DNA of 36,616 bases from Bacillus sp. 522_BSPC. Lineage in GTDB: Bacteria; Bacillota; Bacilli; Bacillales; Cytobacillaceae. The notes beneath the pieces are model-generated. The model saw only the letters and a program-made list of their open reading frames with translations, ran no database searches and had not been told where the DNA came from. The stretch covers positions 1 to 36,616 of the forward strand of contig NZ_JVDT01000078.1 in assembly GCF_001076885.1 (NCBI RefSeq), given 5' to 3'. Both the position numbers and the translations under genes were made by a program. Within the stretch, counting starts at the first letter, position 1; the number at the start of each line of letters is the position of its first letter. Below are positions 1 to 7,949 of this stretch, in pieces.

Positions 1-1247
1 AAATCAACATCAGGCTGAAATTGCTTTGCTGCTTGATAATGAGCAACTGTTTCGATTTCACCATCATCCACGTGAAAGGCTGCTTGAATTAATTTTTCAC
101 CGTATCCTGTAACGGTTGACCGAGAAATAGTAACTTCATTTGGAAGAACTTGATACAAGCTGATTAATCCTTCTCTAACGGTTTCAATGGGATTGCCCTT
201 ATTTTTTTCATAAAAATGAAACAATACTTCGTTATCCTCACCAATTAAAACCATTTTTGTTGTTGTTGATCCAGCATCAATGCCTAAATAGGTATTTCCT
301 ACATATGTAGAAAGGGGTCTCTTTTTTACTGTTGCTTGACGATGACGTTGATAAAAAGCTTCTAACTCCCGAATATCTCTAAAAAGAGGCTCATTTCCAC
401 TGGAGGCAGAAGACACTTTTGCTTCATTCATATCGGTTAATAGCTGTATGATTTGCTCTATTTTGATCACATCATTTTTTTCACTTTCTAAAGCTGCCCC
501 TACCGCTACATAGTACTGTCCATCCTGGCTATACATGACTTGTTCATCTTTTAAATGGAGGGTTTCAATAAACCGTTTCCGAAGTTCTGGTAAAAAAGTT
601 AACGGCCCACCTAAAAAAGCAACATTTCCACGAATCGGTCGGCCATTAGCAAGACCGGCAATCGTTTGGTTGACAACCGCTTGAAATACCGAAGCAGCTA
701 TATCTTCACGTCTTGCCCCTTCGTTTAGGAGTGGTTGGATATCCATTTTAGCAAATACACCACATCTTGAAGCAATCGGATAGATCTTTTCAGCTGAAGC
801 AGCAAGGTCATTAAGACCTGCAGCATCTGTATTTAATAATGATGCGATTTGATCGATAAAAGCACCTGTACCACCTGCACAAGCTGAATTCATCCGTTGC
901 TCCATTCCATTTGTTAAATAAATTAGTTTCGCATCTTCTCCACCGAGTTCAACGATAACGTCGATATTTGGCATAGTGGACTTGACTGCCTCTGTACATG
1001 CAACCACTTCTTGAATAAAAGGAACACCCATTCCCTTACATAAACCTAATCCTGAAGAACCACTAGCATTTATTTTTAATTCAGCAGTTGGAACCTTTTG
1101 AGCTAAGGTACTAAATAGATGTAAAATTGTATTTTTAATATCAGAAAAATGTCTCTGATATGATTTGAAGACAATTTCTTGATTGTCGTTAAGTACGACC
1201 ATTTTGGCTGTTGTTGAACCAACATCAAGACCTATTTGAAACTTCAT
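1..1247 (-). CDS. Acyl-CoA dehydratase activase, BadF/BadG/HgdC type, two-domain (3' end off the window)
   Basis: This is the N-terminal 415 residues of a larger protein that runs off the left edge. I translated it directly from the ATG at 1247. Residues 1-250 form an ASKHA-type activase domain: IGLDVGSTTAKMVV near the N-terminus, VELGGEDAK, NSACAGGTGAF and RCGVFAK. The two cysteines match those that bridge a [4Fe-4S] cluster between subunits in HgdC-type activators. A second ATPase domain begins near residue 320 with GIDAGSTTTKMVL. Tandem domains like this are known in the very long Firmicute proteins that fuse activator domains to a 2-hydroxyacyl-CoA dehydratase-like part; that part would lie outside the window. 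The family drives ATP-dependent low-potential electron transfer. A tandem-repeat operator lies 83 bp upstream (1331-1350). Confidence 0.88.
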   Translation of the reverse strand, partial: MKFQIGLDVGSTTAKMVVLNDNQEIVFKSYQRHFSDIKNTILHLFSTLAQKVPTAELKINASGSSGLGLCKGMGVPFIQEVVACTEAVKSTMPNIDVIVELGGEDAKLIYLTNGMEQRMNSACAGGTGAFIDQIASLLNTDAAGLNDLAASAEKIYPIASRCGVFAKMDIQPLLNEGARREDIAASVFQAVVNQTIAGLANGRPIRGNVAFLGGPLTFLPELRKRFIETLHLKDEQVMYSQDGQYYVAVGAALESEKNDVIKIEQIIQLLTDMNEAKVSSASSGNEPLFRDIRELEAFYQRHRQATVKKRPLSTYVGNTYLGIDAGSTTTKMVLIGEDNEVLFHFYEKNKGNPIETVREGLISLYQVLPNEVTISRSTVTGYGEKLIQAAFHVDDGEIETVAHYQAAKQFQPDVD

Positions 1248-1330
1248 TTCAATCCCTACCTTCCTATAATCCTCGTTTTATCTCCACTTTAAGTTTAAAT
1301 ACGTTTGTTAAATTAAATATGAGTTAATGA

Positions 1331-1350
1331 TAAGAATTACATAAGAATTA
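1331..1350 (-). promoter_or_regulatory. Tandem-repeat operator, copy a
   Basis: On the minus strand this reads TAATTCTTATGTAATTCTTA: two TTCTTA units spaced 11 bp apart. The site lies 83 bp upstream of the activase start, and a -10-like TTAATT follows about 15 bp after the second unit. It is identical to copies b and c. The 11-bp direct-repeat layout over the -35 position is typical of OmpR/PhoB-family response-regulator sites. Confidence 0.72.
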
Positions 1351-1477
1351 CCAGTATCAACAGGAATAAGTAAAAATTTTTATTTATATTTAAGCTTCTT
1401 CTCATATTCATCTCATTCTCCCTTTGTAAACTTAAAAGAGAAATAAAAAGTGATACGAAAAGGAGAATATAAAAATA

Positions 1478-2152
1478 ATGAGCAAGGATATATCAACTGT
1501 TCTATTTGACCTTGATGGAACGATTTTGGATACAAACCAATTAGTAGTTGCTTCCTTTCAGCATACATTAAAAAAACATCTGAATTTAGATGTAGATGAA
1601 AAGGAATTGAAACGCTATTTTGGTGAGCCATTAACAAAAACTTTTCAAAGGTATTATTCAGGTAATATTAACGAATTGTTGCATACTTTCCGTCAATTTG
1701 ACGTCGCGAACCATGATGCACTTACTAGTTTCTTTCCTCATGCGAAAGAAGTGATACAGCTATTATCAGATAAAGGTATCAAGTTAGGGATTGTCACTTC
1801 CAAACATAATTATATGACTAGTCGGTGTAGTCATTTAGACGAAATAAGCAACTTTATTCACACCATTATTACCTTTGACGATGTAACTAATCCAAAACCA
1901 AATCCCGAGCCAATAGAAAAAGCATTATATGCATTAGCTGAATCACCTGAACATGCATTAATGGTCGGGGATAGCGTCGAAGACATTATTAGTGCAAAAA
2001 ATGCGGGTGTACGGAGTGTATTTGTGTCATGGAGTGAGTTAAAAAAGGAGGAACTGGTGGACCAGCCTGACTTTGTGCTGGACGACTTTCTTGACCTTTT
2101 AAAAATTATTAACTCTGAAAAGGGTACCGTCAGGAAAGCCCGTTTATCCTGA
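1478..2152 (+). CDS. ppaX: HAD-superfamily phosphatase, PpaX/Gph-like
   Basis: A 224-residue haloacid-dehalogenase-type hydrolase. Motif I is FDLDGT (Asp11 nucleophile, Asp13), motif II is the VTSK stretch in the middle, the KPxP lysine is present (NPKPNPEP), and motif III is MVGDSVEDI near residue 162. The alpha-helical cap sits between residues 20 and 85. Length and order match pyrophosphatase PpaX (about 216 residues in B. subtilis), which hydrolyses pyrophosphate released by HPr kinase/phosphorylase; phosphoglycolate phosphatase is the alternative. AAAGGAG precedes the ATG. It does not sit next to hprK or lgt as in B. subtilis, so it may be a paralogue. The last nine codons lie inside the terminator hairpin, which suggests a short C-terminal extension. 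Confidence 0.78.
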   Translation: MSKDISTVLFDLDGTILDTNQLVVASFQHTLKKHLNLDVDEKELKRYFGEPLTKTFQRYYSGNINELLHTFRQFDVANHDALTSFFPHAKEVIQLLSDKGIKLGIVTSKHNYMTSRCSHLDEISNFIHTIITFDDVTNPKPNPEPIEKALYALAESPEHALMVGDSVEDIISAKNAGVRSVFVSWSELKKEELVDQPDFVLDDFLDLLKIINSEKGTVRKARLS

Positions 2153-2160
2153 TGGTACCC
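2122..2160 (+). terminator. Hairpin overlapping the 3' end of the HAD gene
   Basis: Two 14-base arms at 2122-2135 and 2147-2160 pair with a single G-T wobble around an 11-base loop. The stop codon (2150-2152) lies in the right arm. No strong T-run follows, only AT-rich DNA, so it may work as an RNA-stabilising or weak terminator stem. Confidence 0.6.
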
Positions 2161-2233
2161 TATAAATAAATTTATAATAATGAAACTGTAAGAACAAAAG
2201 GAATTAATAAACGATAACTAGATTTTACAACCA

Positions 2234-2257
2234 AAGGGAATCCATTGTGATTCCCTT
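2234..2257 (-). terminator. Terminator of the flavoprotein gene
   Basis: A 9-bp stem (AAGGGAATC with GATTCCCTT) and a 6-base loop. On the minus strand it is followed by a broken T-rich stretch, and it lies 115 bp past the stop codon of the flavoprotein gene. Confidence 0.5.
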
Positions 2258-2371
2258 AAAAACACACTGATATCAACAATTTTACTAATTTTCACCCATC
2301 AAGAGAACCGGTTCATATATTGAAATAGGATCTTTTTGATTAATAGAAGTTAATATCTATTATTTTATTAA

Positions 2372-3448
2372 TCACTTTTTCTTGGTAGGTAACAGAGCCT
2401 GGATAATTCCTAACTGTAAAAATTTATGGATTCTTCCATTTAGTACTCCATAATCCCCTAATGTTCTCCCCGATCGATGCACTATTTTGATAATATAATC
2501 TATTACTCCTGAATTTAAAGATACTAAACGTTCAAAAAGCTCTCTTTCACCCTCTAACTTTCTATCTAAAATATTGCTCAAATCTCGTTCATAACAATCA
2601 ACACGATTATGTAAAATATTTTGAATGGCCATTTTGCCTGAAATACAGGCAGTATCTATCCCTCCACCATGTAATGGGGAAACTAAGCCAGCTGCATCTC
2701 CTGCAAGCAACACATTATCATATACCAATCTATCCAGCTTTACAGTAGGACATAGCCCACCCATTTTCTTTGTTATTTTATAAGAAGACAGCCCTTCTTT
2801 TTCAAGTACTCTATCTAGCTTTGCCCATAAATTTAATTTAGTTGATTTAAAAACTCCTAGTCCAACATTTGCTTCGTTTTTTGATTTTGGAAAAATCCAG
2901 TAATATCCTGTATAAGGGTCCTCAAGTACTAACTTAATTCTCCCATAATATTCGCTAAAATCACCTGCCAATGTGTATTGGACCGTAACTGCAGATGTAT
3001 CTTTATAATATTTATGGAATCCATATACTTGAGAAGTTATTGAAATAGCTCCTGAACTGTCAATGATCCAATCGTATTCCCAAACGAGTTCTATAAAGAA
3101 TTCCTTCGTTATAGTAATGTTTTCGATAATGTTTACGCCTAATGATCTTGCTTCTTCAGCTAAACCTTTTTGCCATTCACGTCGATCAATCATCCAAATA
3201 TTTATTTTGTCGTCACAGGGAAATACATACTTTGATTTTATTTTGAGTTCTATTTCTTCTACCTTAAACCTAACCCCATATCGGGGTTTCCCAAGCATGT
3301 TTAATGTATCAAAAAAACCTTCCGCACATCGAATGTTTTCACCAATTTCCAACTTTTCATATAACGTCACGCTTAATCCGCTTTTTGCTCCTTCTATTGC
3401 TGCAGTTAAACCTGCAGGGCCACCTCCAATGATTGCAATCTTTTGCAA
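2372..3448 (-). CDS. FAD-dependent oxidoreductase, geranylgeranyl-reductase family
   Basis: A 358-residue flavoprotein. The N-terminal Rossmann dinucleotide motif is AIIGGGPAGLTAA, followed by an acidic residue closing the second strand (LYEK). The second FAD motif, LLAGDAAGLVSPLHGGGI near residue 250, is the hallmark of the geranylgeranyl-reductase/digeranylgeranylglycerophospholipid-reductase branch of PHBH-type flavoproteins. The start is TTG, chosen because AAGGAG lies about 7 bases upstream. It stands alone between two terminators, so it is its own transcription unit just downstream of the copper operon. In Firmicutes the substrate of this branch is not settled; reduction of a polyprenyl or related double bond is a family-based guess. 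Confidence 0.8.
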   Translation of the reverse strand: MQKIAIIGGGPAGLTAAIEGAKSGLSVTLYEKLEIGENIRCAEGFFDTLNMLGKPRYGVRFKVEEIELKIKSKYVFPCDDKINIWMIDRREWQKGLAEEARSLGVNIIENITITKEFFIELVWEYDWIIDSSGAISITSQVYGFHKYYKDTSAVTVQYTLAGDFSEYYGRIKLVLEDPYTGYYWIFPKSKNEANVGLGVFKSTKLNLWAKLDRVLEKEGLSSYKITKKMGGLCPTVKLDRLVYDNVLLAGDAAGLVSPLHGGGIDTACISGKMAIQNILHNRVDCYERDLSNILDRKLEGERELFERLVSLNSGVIDYIIKIVHRSGRTLGDYGVLNGRIHKFLQLGIIQALLPTKKK

Positions 3449-3505
3449 GTTAATTCTCCTTCCCTTATTTCAAAGTACCTTTGCATTTTGGGGCTTATTG
3501 ATTTA

Positions 3506-3551
3506 AAAAGTCCGATTTCTCCATACCTTTGAATGAAGAAATCGGACTTTT
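3506..3551 (-). terminator. Terminator of the copper operon
   Basis: A long stem with arms AAAAGTCCGATTTCT and its complement around 3506-3520 and 3536-3551. It ends in a T-run on the minus strand and lies just downstream of copZ. Confidence 0.8.
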
Positions 3552-3581
3552 ATTATGAATCTTGAAGAACTTTTAGAATGA

Positions 3582-3797
3582 CTATTCTTCAGTAATCTTT
3601 ACAACCTTATATTTTTCATTTGCTAATGATTCATGAATGGCTTGGTCACTTACTTCATTATGACTTTCAACCAATGCACTTTTATCTCCTAAGTTAACGG
3701 AAGCTTCCGTAACTCCCTCAATTGATTTTAAACATTTAAGAACCGTATCGGCACATCCTTCACATTTCATTCCTTCTATGGTTAGTTTCTTTTTCAT
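3582..3797 (-). CDS. copZ: Copper chaperone CopZ
   Basis: A 71-residue single heavy-metal-associated (HMA) domain with the metal-binding motif GMKCEGC near the N-terminus, predicted beta-alpha-beta-beta-alpha-beta fold. CopZ carries Cu(I) in the cytosol and hands it to CopA. It is the last gene of the copper operon, 43 bp after copA and directly before a strong terminator. The Met-x-Cys-x-x-Cys core has Lys and Gly where the usual Bacillus CopZ has Thr and Ser/His (MTCxxC), a mild divergence. A second CopZ-type domain gene precedes copA (6326-6562). Confidence 0.88.
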   Translation of the reverse strand: MKKKLTIEGMKCEGCADTVLKCLKSIEGVTEASVNLGDKSALVESHNEVSDQAIHESLANEKYKVVKITEE

Positions 3798-3840
3798 TAA
3801 ATATTTCCCCTTTCATTTATTCATTTTTATTTCATTCCTT

Positions 3841-6297
3841 CTAAATAGAAGAAGGTTTAAAACGTTTTAGTCTCAACGCATTGAGTAATACTGATACAGA
3901 GCTAAAACTCATAGCTGCAGCTGCAATGACCGGGCTTAATAATGGGCCCCCAAAAAGGAAAACAATTCCCATTGCAAATGGAATTCCTGCCGTATTATAA
4001 CCAAATGCCCAGAATAAGTTTTGCTTAATATTTCGAATGGTTGATCTACTTAATTCAACTGCGGTAGGAACATCCATCAAATCACTTCTCATTAAGACAA
4101 TATCAGCTGATTCCATTGCAACATCGGTACCTGATCCAATGGCTATCCCAACATCGGCTTGTGCAAGTGCAGGTGCATCGTTAATTCCATCTCCAACCAT
4201 TGCGACTTTTTTGCCTTCTTCTTGCAGCTTTTTCACTTCATTCGCTTTATCTTCTGGTAGAACTTCACTTAGTACCCGATCGATGCCAACTTGCTTGGCA
4301 ATGGCTTCAGCGGTACGTTTGTTATCACCAGTAATCATAGCAACTTCTATACCCATTTTGTGAAGTTTTTGGATTGCTTTTATGCTATTTTCTTTAACCG
4401 TATCTGCTACCGCAATAATACCGGCAATTTTATCATTCATCGTAATATACATTGGAGTTTTCCCTTGACTGGCTAATTCATCTGATGTTTTAGATAAAGA
4501 TCCTAATGATATGTTACGATCATCCATTAATTTTCGGTTTCCTAATAACATATGGTGGCCGTCAATGGTTACTTCAATTCCATGTCCTGGGATCGCTTTA
4601 AAGGCCTGCGTTTTCTTGAAGTTCATTCCTCTTTCTTCAGCACCTTTAACGATTGCATCACCTAATGGATGTTCAGAACCCTTTTCAGCAGATGCTGCTA
4701 AAATTAATAGTTCTTCTTCGGAAATACCATTTGCTGTAACAATGTCAGTGACTTTTGGTTTCCCTTCCGTTATCGTTCCAGTTTTATCAAATACAATGGT
4801 TTGAATTTTATGCGTAGTTTCTAGAGCTGTACCACTTTTAATCAGAACGCCGTGTTCCGCTCCTTTACCAGTTCCAATCATAATGGCTGTTGGTGTAGCT
4901 AAACCTAGTGCACATGGGCATGCGATAACTAAAACTGAGATGGCAATAGTTAATGCGAAAATACCTGTTTGACCTCCAAAGTACCAGGCTAATCCTGAAA
5001 GGACAGCAAGCCCAATAACAATTGGCACAAAGTAACCTGAAATAATATCAGCTAATTTAGCAATAGGAGCTTTTGAGCCCTGCGCATCTTCTACTAATTT
5101 AATAATTTGAGATAGGGCCGTGTCTTTACCAACCTTTGTTGCCTTGTATTGGATCGTACCATTTTTATTGATACTGGCGCCTATTATATTGTCTCCTGCG
5201 TTTTTTTCTACAGGAATGCTTTCCCCTGTTAACATGGACTCATCAACAGCCGTTGTCCCCTCAACGACAATACCATCCACAGGCATTTTTTCACCTGGTT
5301 TAACGATTAAAATGTCGCCTACAACCACTTCGTCTATCGAAATTTCCACTTCTTGATCATTTCTTAAAACAATAGCAGTCTTAGGAGCAAGACCCATTAA
5401 TTTTTTTATGGCTTCTGATGTTTTTCCTTTTGTTAAAGTTTCAAGGTATTTTCCTAATGTAATTAAAGTTAAAATAACGGCTGCCGTTTCATAATATAAT
5501 TCACTGGCATAACTTGAATTTCCTAAATAAATCATGACTGTCGCAAAAATACCGTATAAAAAGGCTGCACTTGTTCCTAAAGCTATCAAGCTATCCATAT
5601 TTGGGTGTCCTCTAAACAAAGTATTATATCCAACTGTATATATCTTCCTATTTACGATAACCACTGGTATGGTTAACAGTAACTGAATCAGTGCAAAGGC
5701 TTCTGGATTCATCATCGGATCAATAATTCCAGGTAATGGTGCCCCCACTATATGGCCCATGGCGATGTAAAGTAATGGAGCAGTAAATACGGCTGATATC
5801 CAAAATCTTTTCCATAGTTTTTTAATTTCTCTTTGTTTTTTCGCTTTATCTTCGTCAATGGACTCTTCAGATGCAATGTCTTCATGCGCTTCGTAACCTG
5901 CATGGGAAACAGCTTGAATGATATCCGAAGTTGATACCACCGAAGAATCGTATTCAATACTCAATTTTTCCGTTGCTAAGTTCACATTGGATTCCAATAC
6001 GCCTTCTAATTTTCTTGTTGCTTTTTCAATCGTTTGAGCACAGGATGCACAGGTCATACCTGAAATAGCAAAGGTCTTCTTTTCTGTATTTGCCACAGCT
6101 TTATATCCCGCTTTATCAACAGCTTCTTGAATATCTTGTAATGAAATCGCATTTTCATCATATTGAATATTCATTTTTTCGGTTGCTAGATTCACACTTG
6201 ATGACTTCACACCAGGTAGCTTTTTTGTCACTTTTTCTATTCTTTGGGCACATGATGCGCATGTCATGCCTTCTATATTTAACGTTTTTTCAGCCAT
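3841..6297 (-). CDS. copA: Copper-exporting P1B-1 ATPase CopA
   Basis: An 818-residue P-type ATPase. Two N-terminal HMA domains each carry GMTCASC (cysteines 13/16 and 83/86). The CPC motif of the sixth membrane helix ([13 protein letters not shown]) is near residue 460, the phosphorylated DKTGT near 500, the nucleotide-domain HP pair (SEHPLGD) near 545, and [14 protein letters not shown] near 710. The C-terminal helices keep the YN and MSFSS residues that form the second copper site of P1B-1 pumps. The protein exports Cu(I) from the cytosol. AGGGAGG precedes the ATG, and the upstream chaperone gene ends 28 bp away. The order csoR, copZ-like, copA, copZ and the CsoR-type operator at 6752-6771 point to copper-induced derepression. 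Confidence 0.95.
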   Translation of the reverse strand: MAEKTLNIEGMTCASCAQRIEKVTKKLPGVKSSSVNLATEKMNIQYDENAISLQDIQEAVDKAGYKAVANTEKKTFAISGMTCASCAQTIEKATRKLEGVLESNVNLATEKLSIEYDSSVVSTSDIIQAVSHAGYEAHEDIASEESIDEDKAKKQREIKKLWKRFWISAVFTAPLLYIAMGHIVGAPLPGIIDPMMNPEAFALIQLLLTIPVVIVNRKIYTVGYNTLFRGHPNMDSLIALGTSAAFLYGIFATVMIYLGNSSYASELYYETAAVILTLITLGKYLETLTKGKTSEAIKKLMGLAPKTAIVLRNDQEVEISIDEVVVGDILIVKPGEKMPVDGIVVEGTTAVDESMLTGESIPVEKNAGDNIIGASINKNGTIQYKATKVGKDTALSQIIKLVEDAQGSKAPIAKLADIISGYFVPIVIGLAVLSGLAWYFGGQTGIFALTIAISVLVIACPCALGLATPTAIMIGTGKGAEHGVLIKSGTALETTHKIQTIVFDKTGTITEGKPKVTDIVTANGISEEELLILAASAEKGSEHPLGDAIVKGAEERGMNFKKTQAFKAIPGHGIEVTIDGHHMLLGNRKLMDDRNISLGSLSKTSDELASQGKTPMYITMNDKIAGIIAVADTVKENSIKAIQKLHKMGIEVAMITGDNKRTAEAIAKQVGIDRVLSEVLPEDKANEVKKLQEEGKKVAMVGDGINDAPALAQADVGIAIGSGTDVAMESADIVLMRSDLMDVPTAVELSRSTIRNIKQNLFWAFGYNTAGIPFAMGIVFLFGGPLLSPVIAAAAMSFSSVSVLLNALRLKRFKPSSI

Positions 6298-6325
6298 TCT
6301 CTTAACCTCCCTTATTTATATTCTT

Positions 6326-6562
6326 TTAGGAAAAGTTTGGTTTTGGGATTTCCCAACCTTCCACATTAAAACACTGATCCTCTATAGAATCTGTAATGTC
6401 TTTTAAGTCAACCTCATGTAAATCAAAGGTTATGTTGATCTTTCCTTCATTAGGAAGGACATAGATGGATTCAATACCGTCTAACTTCCCAATCTTTCCT
6501 TCAATTAGATTTATGCAATGTTCACATGTCATTCCTTGAACATTAAGTATTACCTGATTCAT
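6326..6562 (-). CDS. CopZ-like HMA domain protein
   Basis: A 78-residue HMA domain protein with GMTCEHC near residue 10. The start used here is the ATG at 6562, which has a perfect AGGAGG about 5 bases upstream. The frame stays open upstream for a further 53 codons to an ATG at 6721, and a TTG at 6706 has a GGGGAG in front. The longer form would add a charged helical stretch (INHLKEKEINVKKVLSRSEL) of no family I recognise. The product probably delivers Cu(I) to CopA, encoded next. The extra copper chaperone besides copZ gives this operon two chaperone genes around one pump. Confidence 0.82.
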   Translation of the reverse strand: MNQVILNVQGMTCEHCINLIEGKIGKLDGIESIYVLPNEGKINITFDLHEVDLKDITDSIEDQCFNVEGWEIPKPNFS

Positions 6563-6751
6563 AACAGTCCTCCTTTTTTCTAATTGATTATTTTCATTTT
6601 GAACTGACCCTATTAACCACTTCATTAATTCAGATCGAGATAAAACTTTCTTAACATTAATTTCTTTTTCCTTTAAGTGGTTGATCACTTTGTCAATCGA
6701 GAACAAGCAATTTCTCCCCATTCGTTACTTCTTCATTTAATTCTTTTATCC

Positions 6752-6771
6752 ACCATACGGATATAGGGTAT
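6752..6771 (-). promoter_or_regulatory. CsoR operator of the copper operon
   Basis: On the minus strand this reads ATACCCTATATCCGTATGGT. The half-sites TACCCTA and GTATGGT with a 5-base centre are the same as those in the B. subtilis copZA CsoR operator as I remember it. It lies between csoR and the copZ-like gene, upstream of the long open frame. Confidence 0.78.
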
Positions 6772-6856
6772 ATTTTTATTAAAAAAAAATAAAATTCCAA
6801 TAACAGAATCTATCTTGTTTTTTTATTGGTGCTTTTCAAGCTTTAAGTTATACTTT

Positions 6857-7204
6857 TCATTTTTTCATTAATCTCTGAATCGATATTAGCATTTCATCTA
6901 AAACTTCCATATCACCTTTTTGAATTCTATCTACAACACAGTTTCTCATATGACCTTCTAGTAGAATTTTTGCTACACTATTTAAAGCTGCTTGGCTTGC
7001 AGAAATTTGTGTAATTACATCATCACAATACACATCTTTTTCAATTAATCTTTTAATACCTCGAACTTGTCCTTCGATTCGATTTAGCCTGGTTACAAGA
7101 TTATGTTTTACCTTTTCTGAATTATGGCTTTTTCTTTCCTTTGAAATAGAGTAATAGCTTTCTACAGTTATTGGACTATTTTCTAAATCGGGCGCCATTT
7201 TCAT
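6857..7204 (-). CDS. csoR: Copper-sensing repressor CsoR
   Basis: A 115-residue all-helical CsoR/RcnR-family repressor. The Cu(I) ligand set Cys60, His85 and Cys89 (VYCDD and GHMRNC) is complete, which separates CsoR from the nickel, formaldehyde and sulfide sensors of the family. RLNRIEGQVRGIKR is the family's conserved first-helix segment. The first 30 residues extend beyond typical CsoR and may be disordered. An AGGAGG lies just upstream of the ATG; the second Met (7198) would have better spacing. It stands at the head of the copper operon, with one operator-like site in front of it (7227-7246) and one after it (6752-6771). Confidence 0.9.
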   Translation of the reverse strand: MKMAPDLENSPITVESYYSISKERKSHNSEKVKHNLVTRLNRIEGQVRGIKRLIEKDVYCDDVITQISASQAALNSVAKILLEGHMRNCVVDRIQKGDMEVLDEMLISIQRLMKK

Positions 7205-7226
7205 TTCCTCCTTTATACTTACATTG

Positions 7227-7246
7227 TACCTTACCCCCCTACCCTA
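7227..7246 (-). promoter_or_regulatory. Second CsoR-like operator, before csoR
   Basis: The plus strand reads TACCTTACCCCCCTACCCTA, a G/C-rich island in AT-rich DNA. It matches 15 of 20 positions of the B. subtilis CsoR operator; the main difference is CCC in place of GGG in one half. It lies 23 bp upstream of the csoR start and suggests autoregulation. Confidence 0.55.
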
Positions 7247-7295
7247 TGTAAAGCAAATTCTTTTTTATCCTTTTACTTCTCCTTAAGAATACTAT

Positions 7296-7484
7296 TTAAT
7301 GGTGATGTCCTGAATGTCTGCCTTTACTATGATTATGCCCTGAGTGATCATGACCAAATAGGTGCATAAGTGGACAAAGTAGGAATATTCCCCATATTAG
7401 CCAATCCCATTTCCCATATATAGCTGCTACAATTCCAATAATTATTACTAATAAAATAGGTATTGCTAGCTTTTTAAGTGTCAA
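7296..7484 (-). CDS. DUF2933-type small membrane protein with His-rich tail
   Basis: A 62-residue protein with two hydrophobic helices (residues 6-24 and 28-42), the LLCPLMHLF signature of DUF2933 proteins, and a tail HDHSGHNHSKGRHSGHHH that can bind metal. The start is TTG with AAGGAGG about 10 bases upstream. DUF2933 genes are often found next to copper-resistance genes, as here beside csoR. The tandem-repeat operator copy b lies 70 bp upstream, so it is probably controlled by the response regulator rather than CsoR. Confidence 0.8.
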   Translation of the reverse strand: MTLKKLAIPILLVIIIGIVAAIYGKWDWLIWGIFLLCPLMHLFGHDHSGHNHSKGRHSGHHH

Positions 7485-7554
7485 CGTATTAAACCTCCTT
7501 CTATTCTATGGTTTAAGTTTAAATCCTTAAGTTAAATTTAAACTGAGATGAAGA

Positions 7555-7574
7555 TAAGAATTACATAAGAATTA
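7555..7574 (-). promoter_or_regulatory. Tandem-repeat operator, copy b
   Basis: Same 20 bases as copy a. It lies 70 bp upstream of the DUF2933 gene, with TAAATT as the -10-like element about 15 bp downstream. The following leader also resembles that of copy a: a shared TTTAAGTTTAAAT block (plus strand) and about 20 of the next 30 bases. Confidence 0.75.
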
Positions 7575-7620
7575 AAAGGGTTAACCTATCTATAAATCAA
7601 AGCATGTCTTGAACTGTTTT

Positions 7621-7797
7621 CTAATTATCTTTTGGATCTTCTTTATCATCACCGTCAGATACTTCATTAAACTCTATATCCTGTTGATATTCTCTAAAGG
7701 ACGAAGGGTTGAAATCAGCAAAGGCTAATCCCAATATCGTCCAAACAAAAAAACATTTTCAGTTTCTTTCCATTGAGGATTTCTCTATTTTCGCCAT
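7621..7797 (-). pseudogene. Broken small gene with in-frame TGA
   Basis: From an ATG at 7797 the frame reads MAKIEKSSMERN, then TGA (7759-7761), then continues in the same frame as KCFFVWTILGLAFADFN and a hydrophilic acidic end (EVSDGDDKEDPKDN) to TAG at 7621. A Trp codon changed to a stop would explain it. The product would be about 58 residues with one hydrophobic segment. I do not recognise a family, and the ribosome-binding site is weak. It lies between the kinase terminator and operator b, in a stretch that otherwise holds no gene (7485-7949). Confidence 0.35.
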
Positions 7798-7836
7798 CCT
7801 TACACTTTAGTATGATTTGATTAACATTTGATAAAA

Positions 7837-7862
7837 AGAAAACTCCCAACCTAGAGTTTTCT
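7837..7862 (-). terminator. Terminator of the two-component operon
   Basis: A 9-bp stem (AGAAAACTC with GAGTTTTCT) and an 8-base loop, followed by a T-rich run on the minus strand. It lies about 90 bp after the histidine-kinase stop codon. Confidence 0.75.
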
Positions 7863-7949
7863 CCTTGAATGTAGTTTATCAACATTTATGAACATAGAAA
7901 ACCAAATAAAATTACAAATATCGAAAATAAATTTATTAGTTGATTCACT

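Noticed and set aside
3063..6305. Several long open frames on the plus strand opposite the flavoprotein and copA genes
   Set aside because: They follow the codon pattern of the opposite genes, lack ribosome-binding sites and encode no recognisable domains.
7759..7761. TGA as selenocysteine in the small frame at 7621-7797
   Set aside because: No SECIS-like stem follows and the neighbouring residue pattern fits Trp; a nonsense change is simpler.
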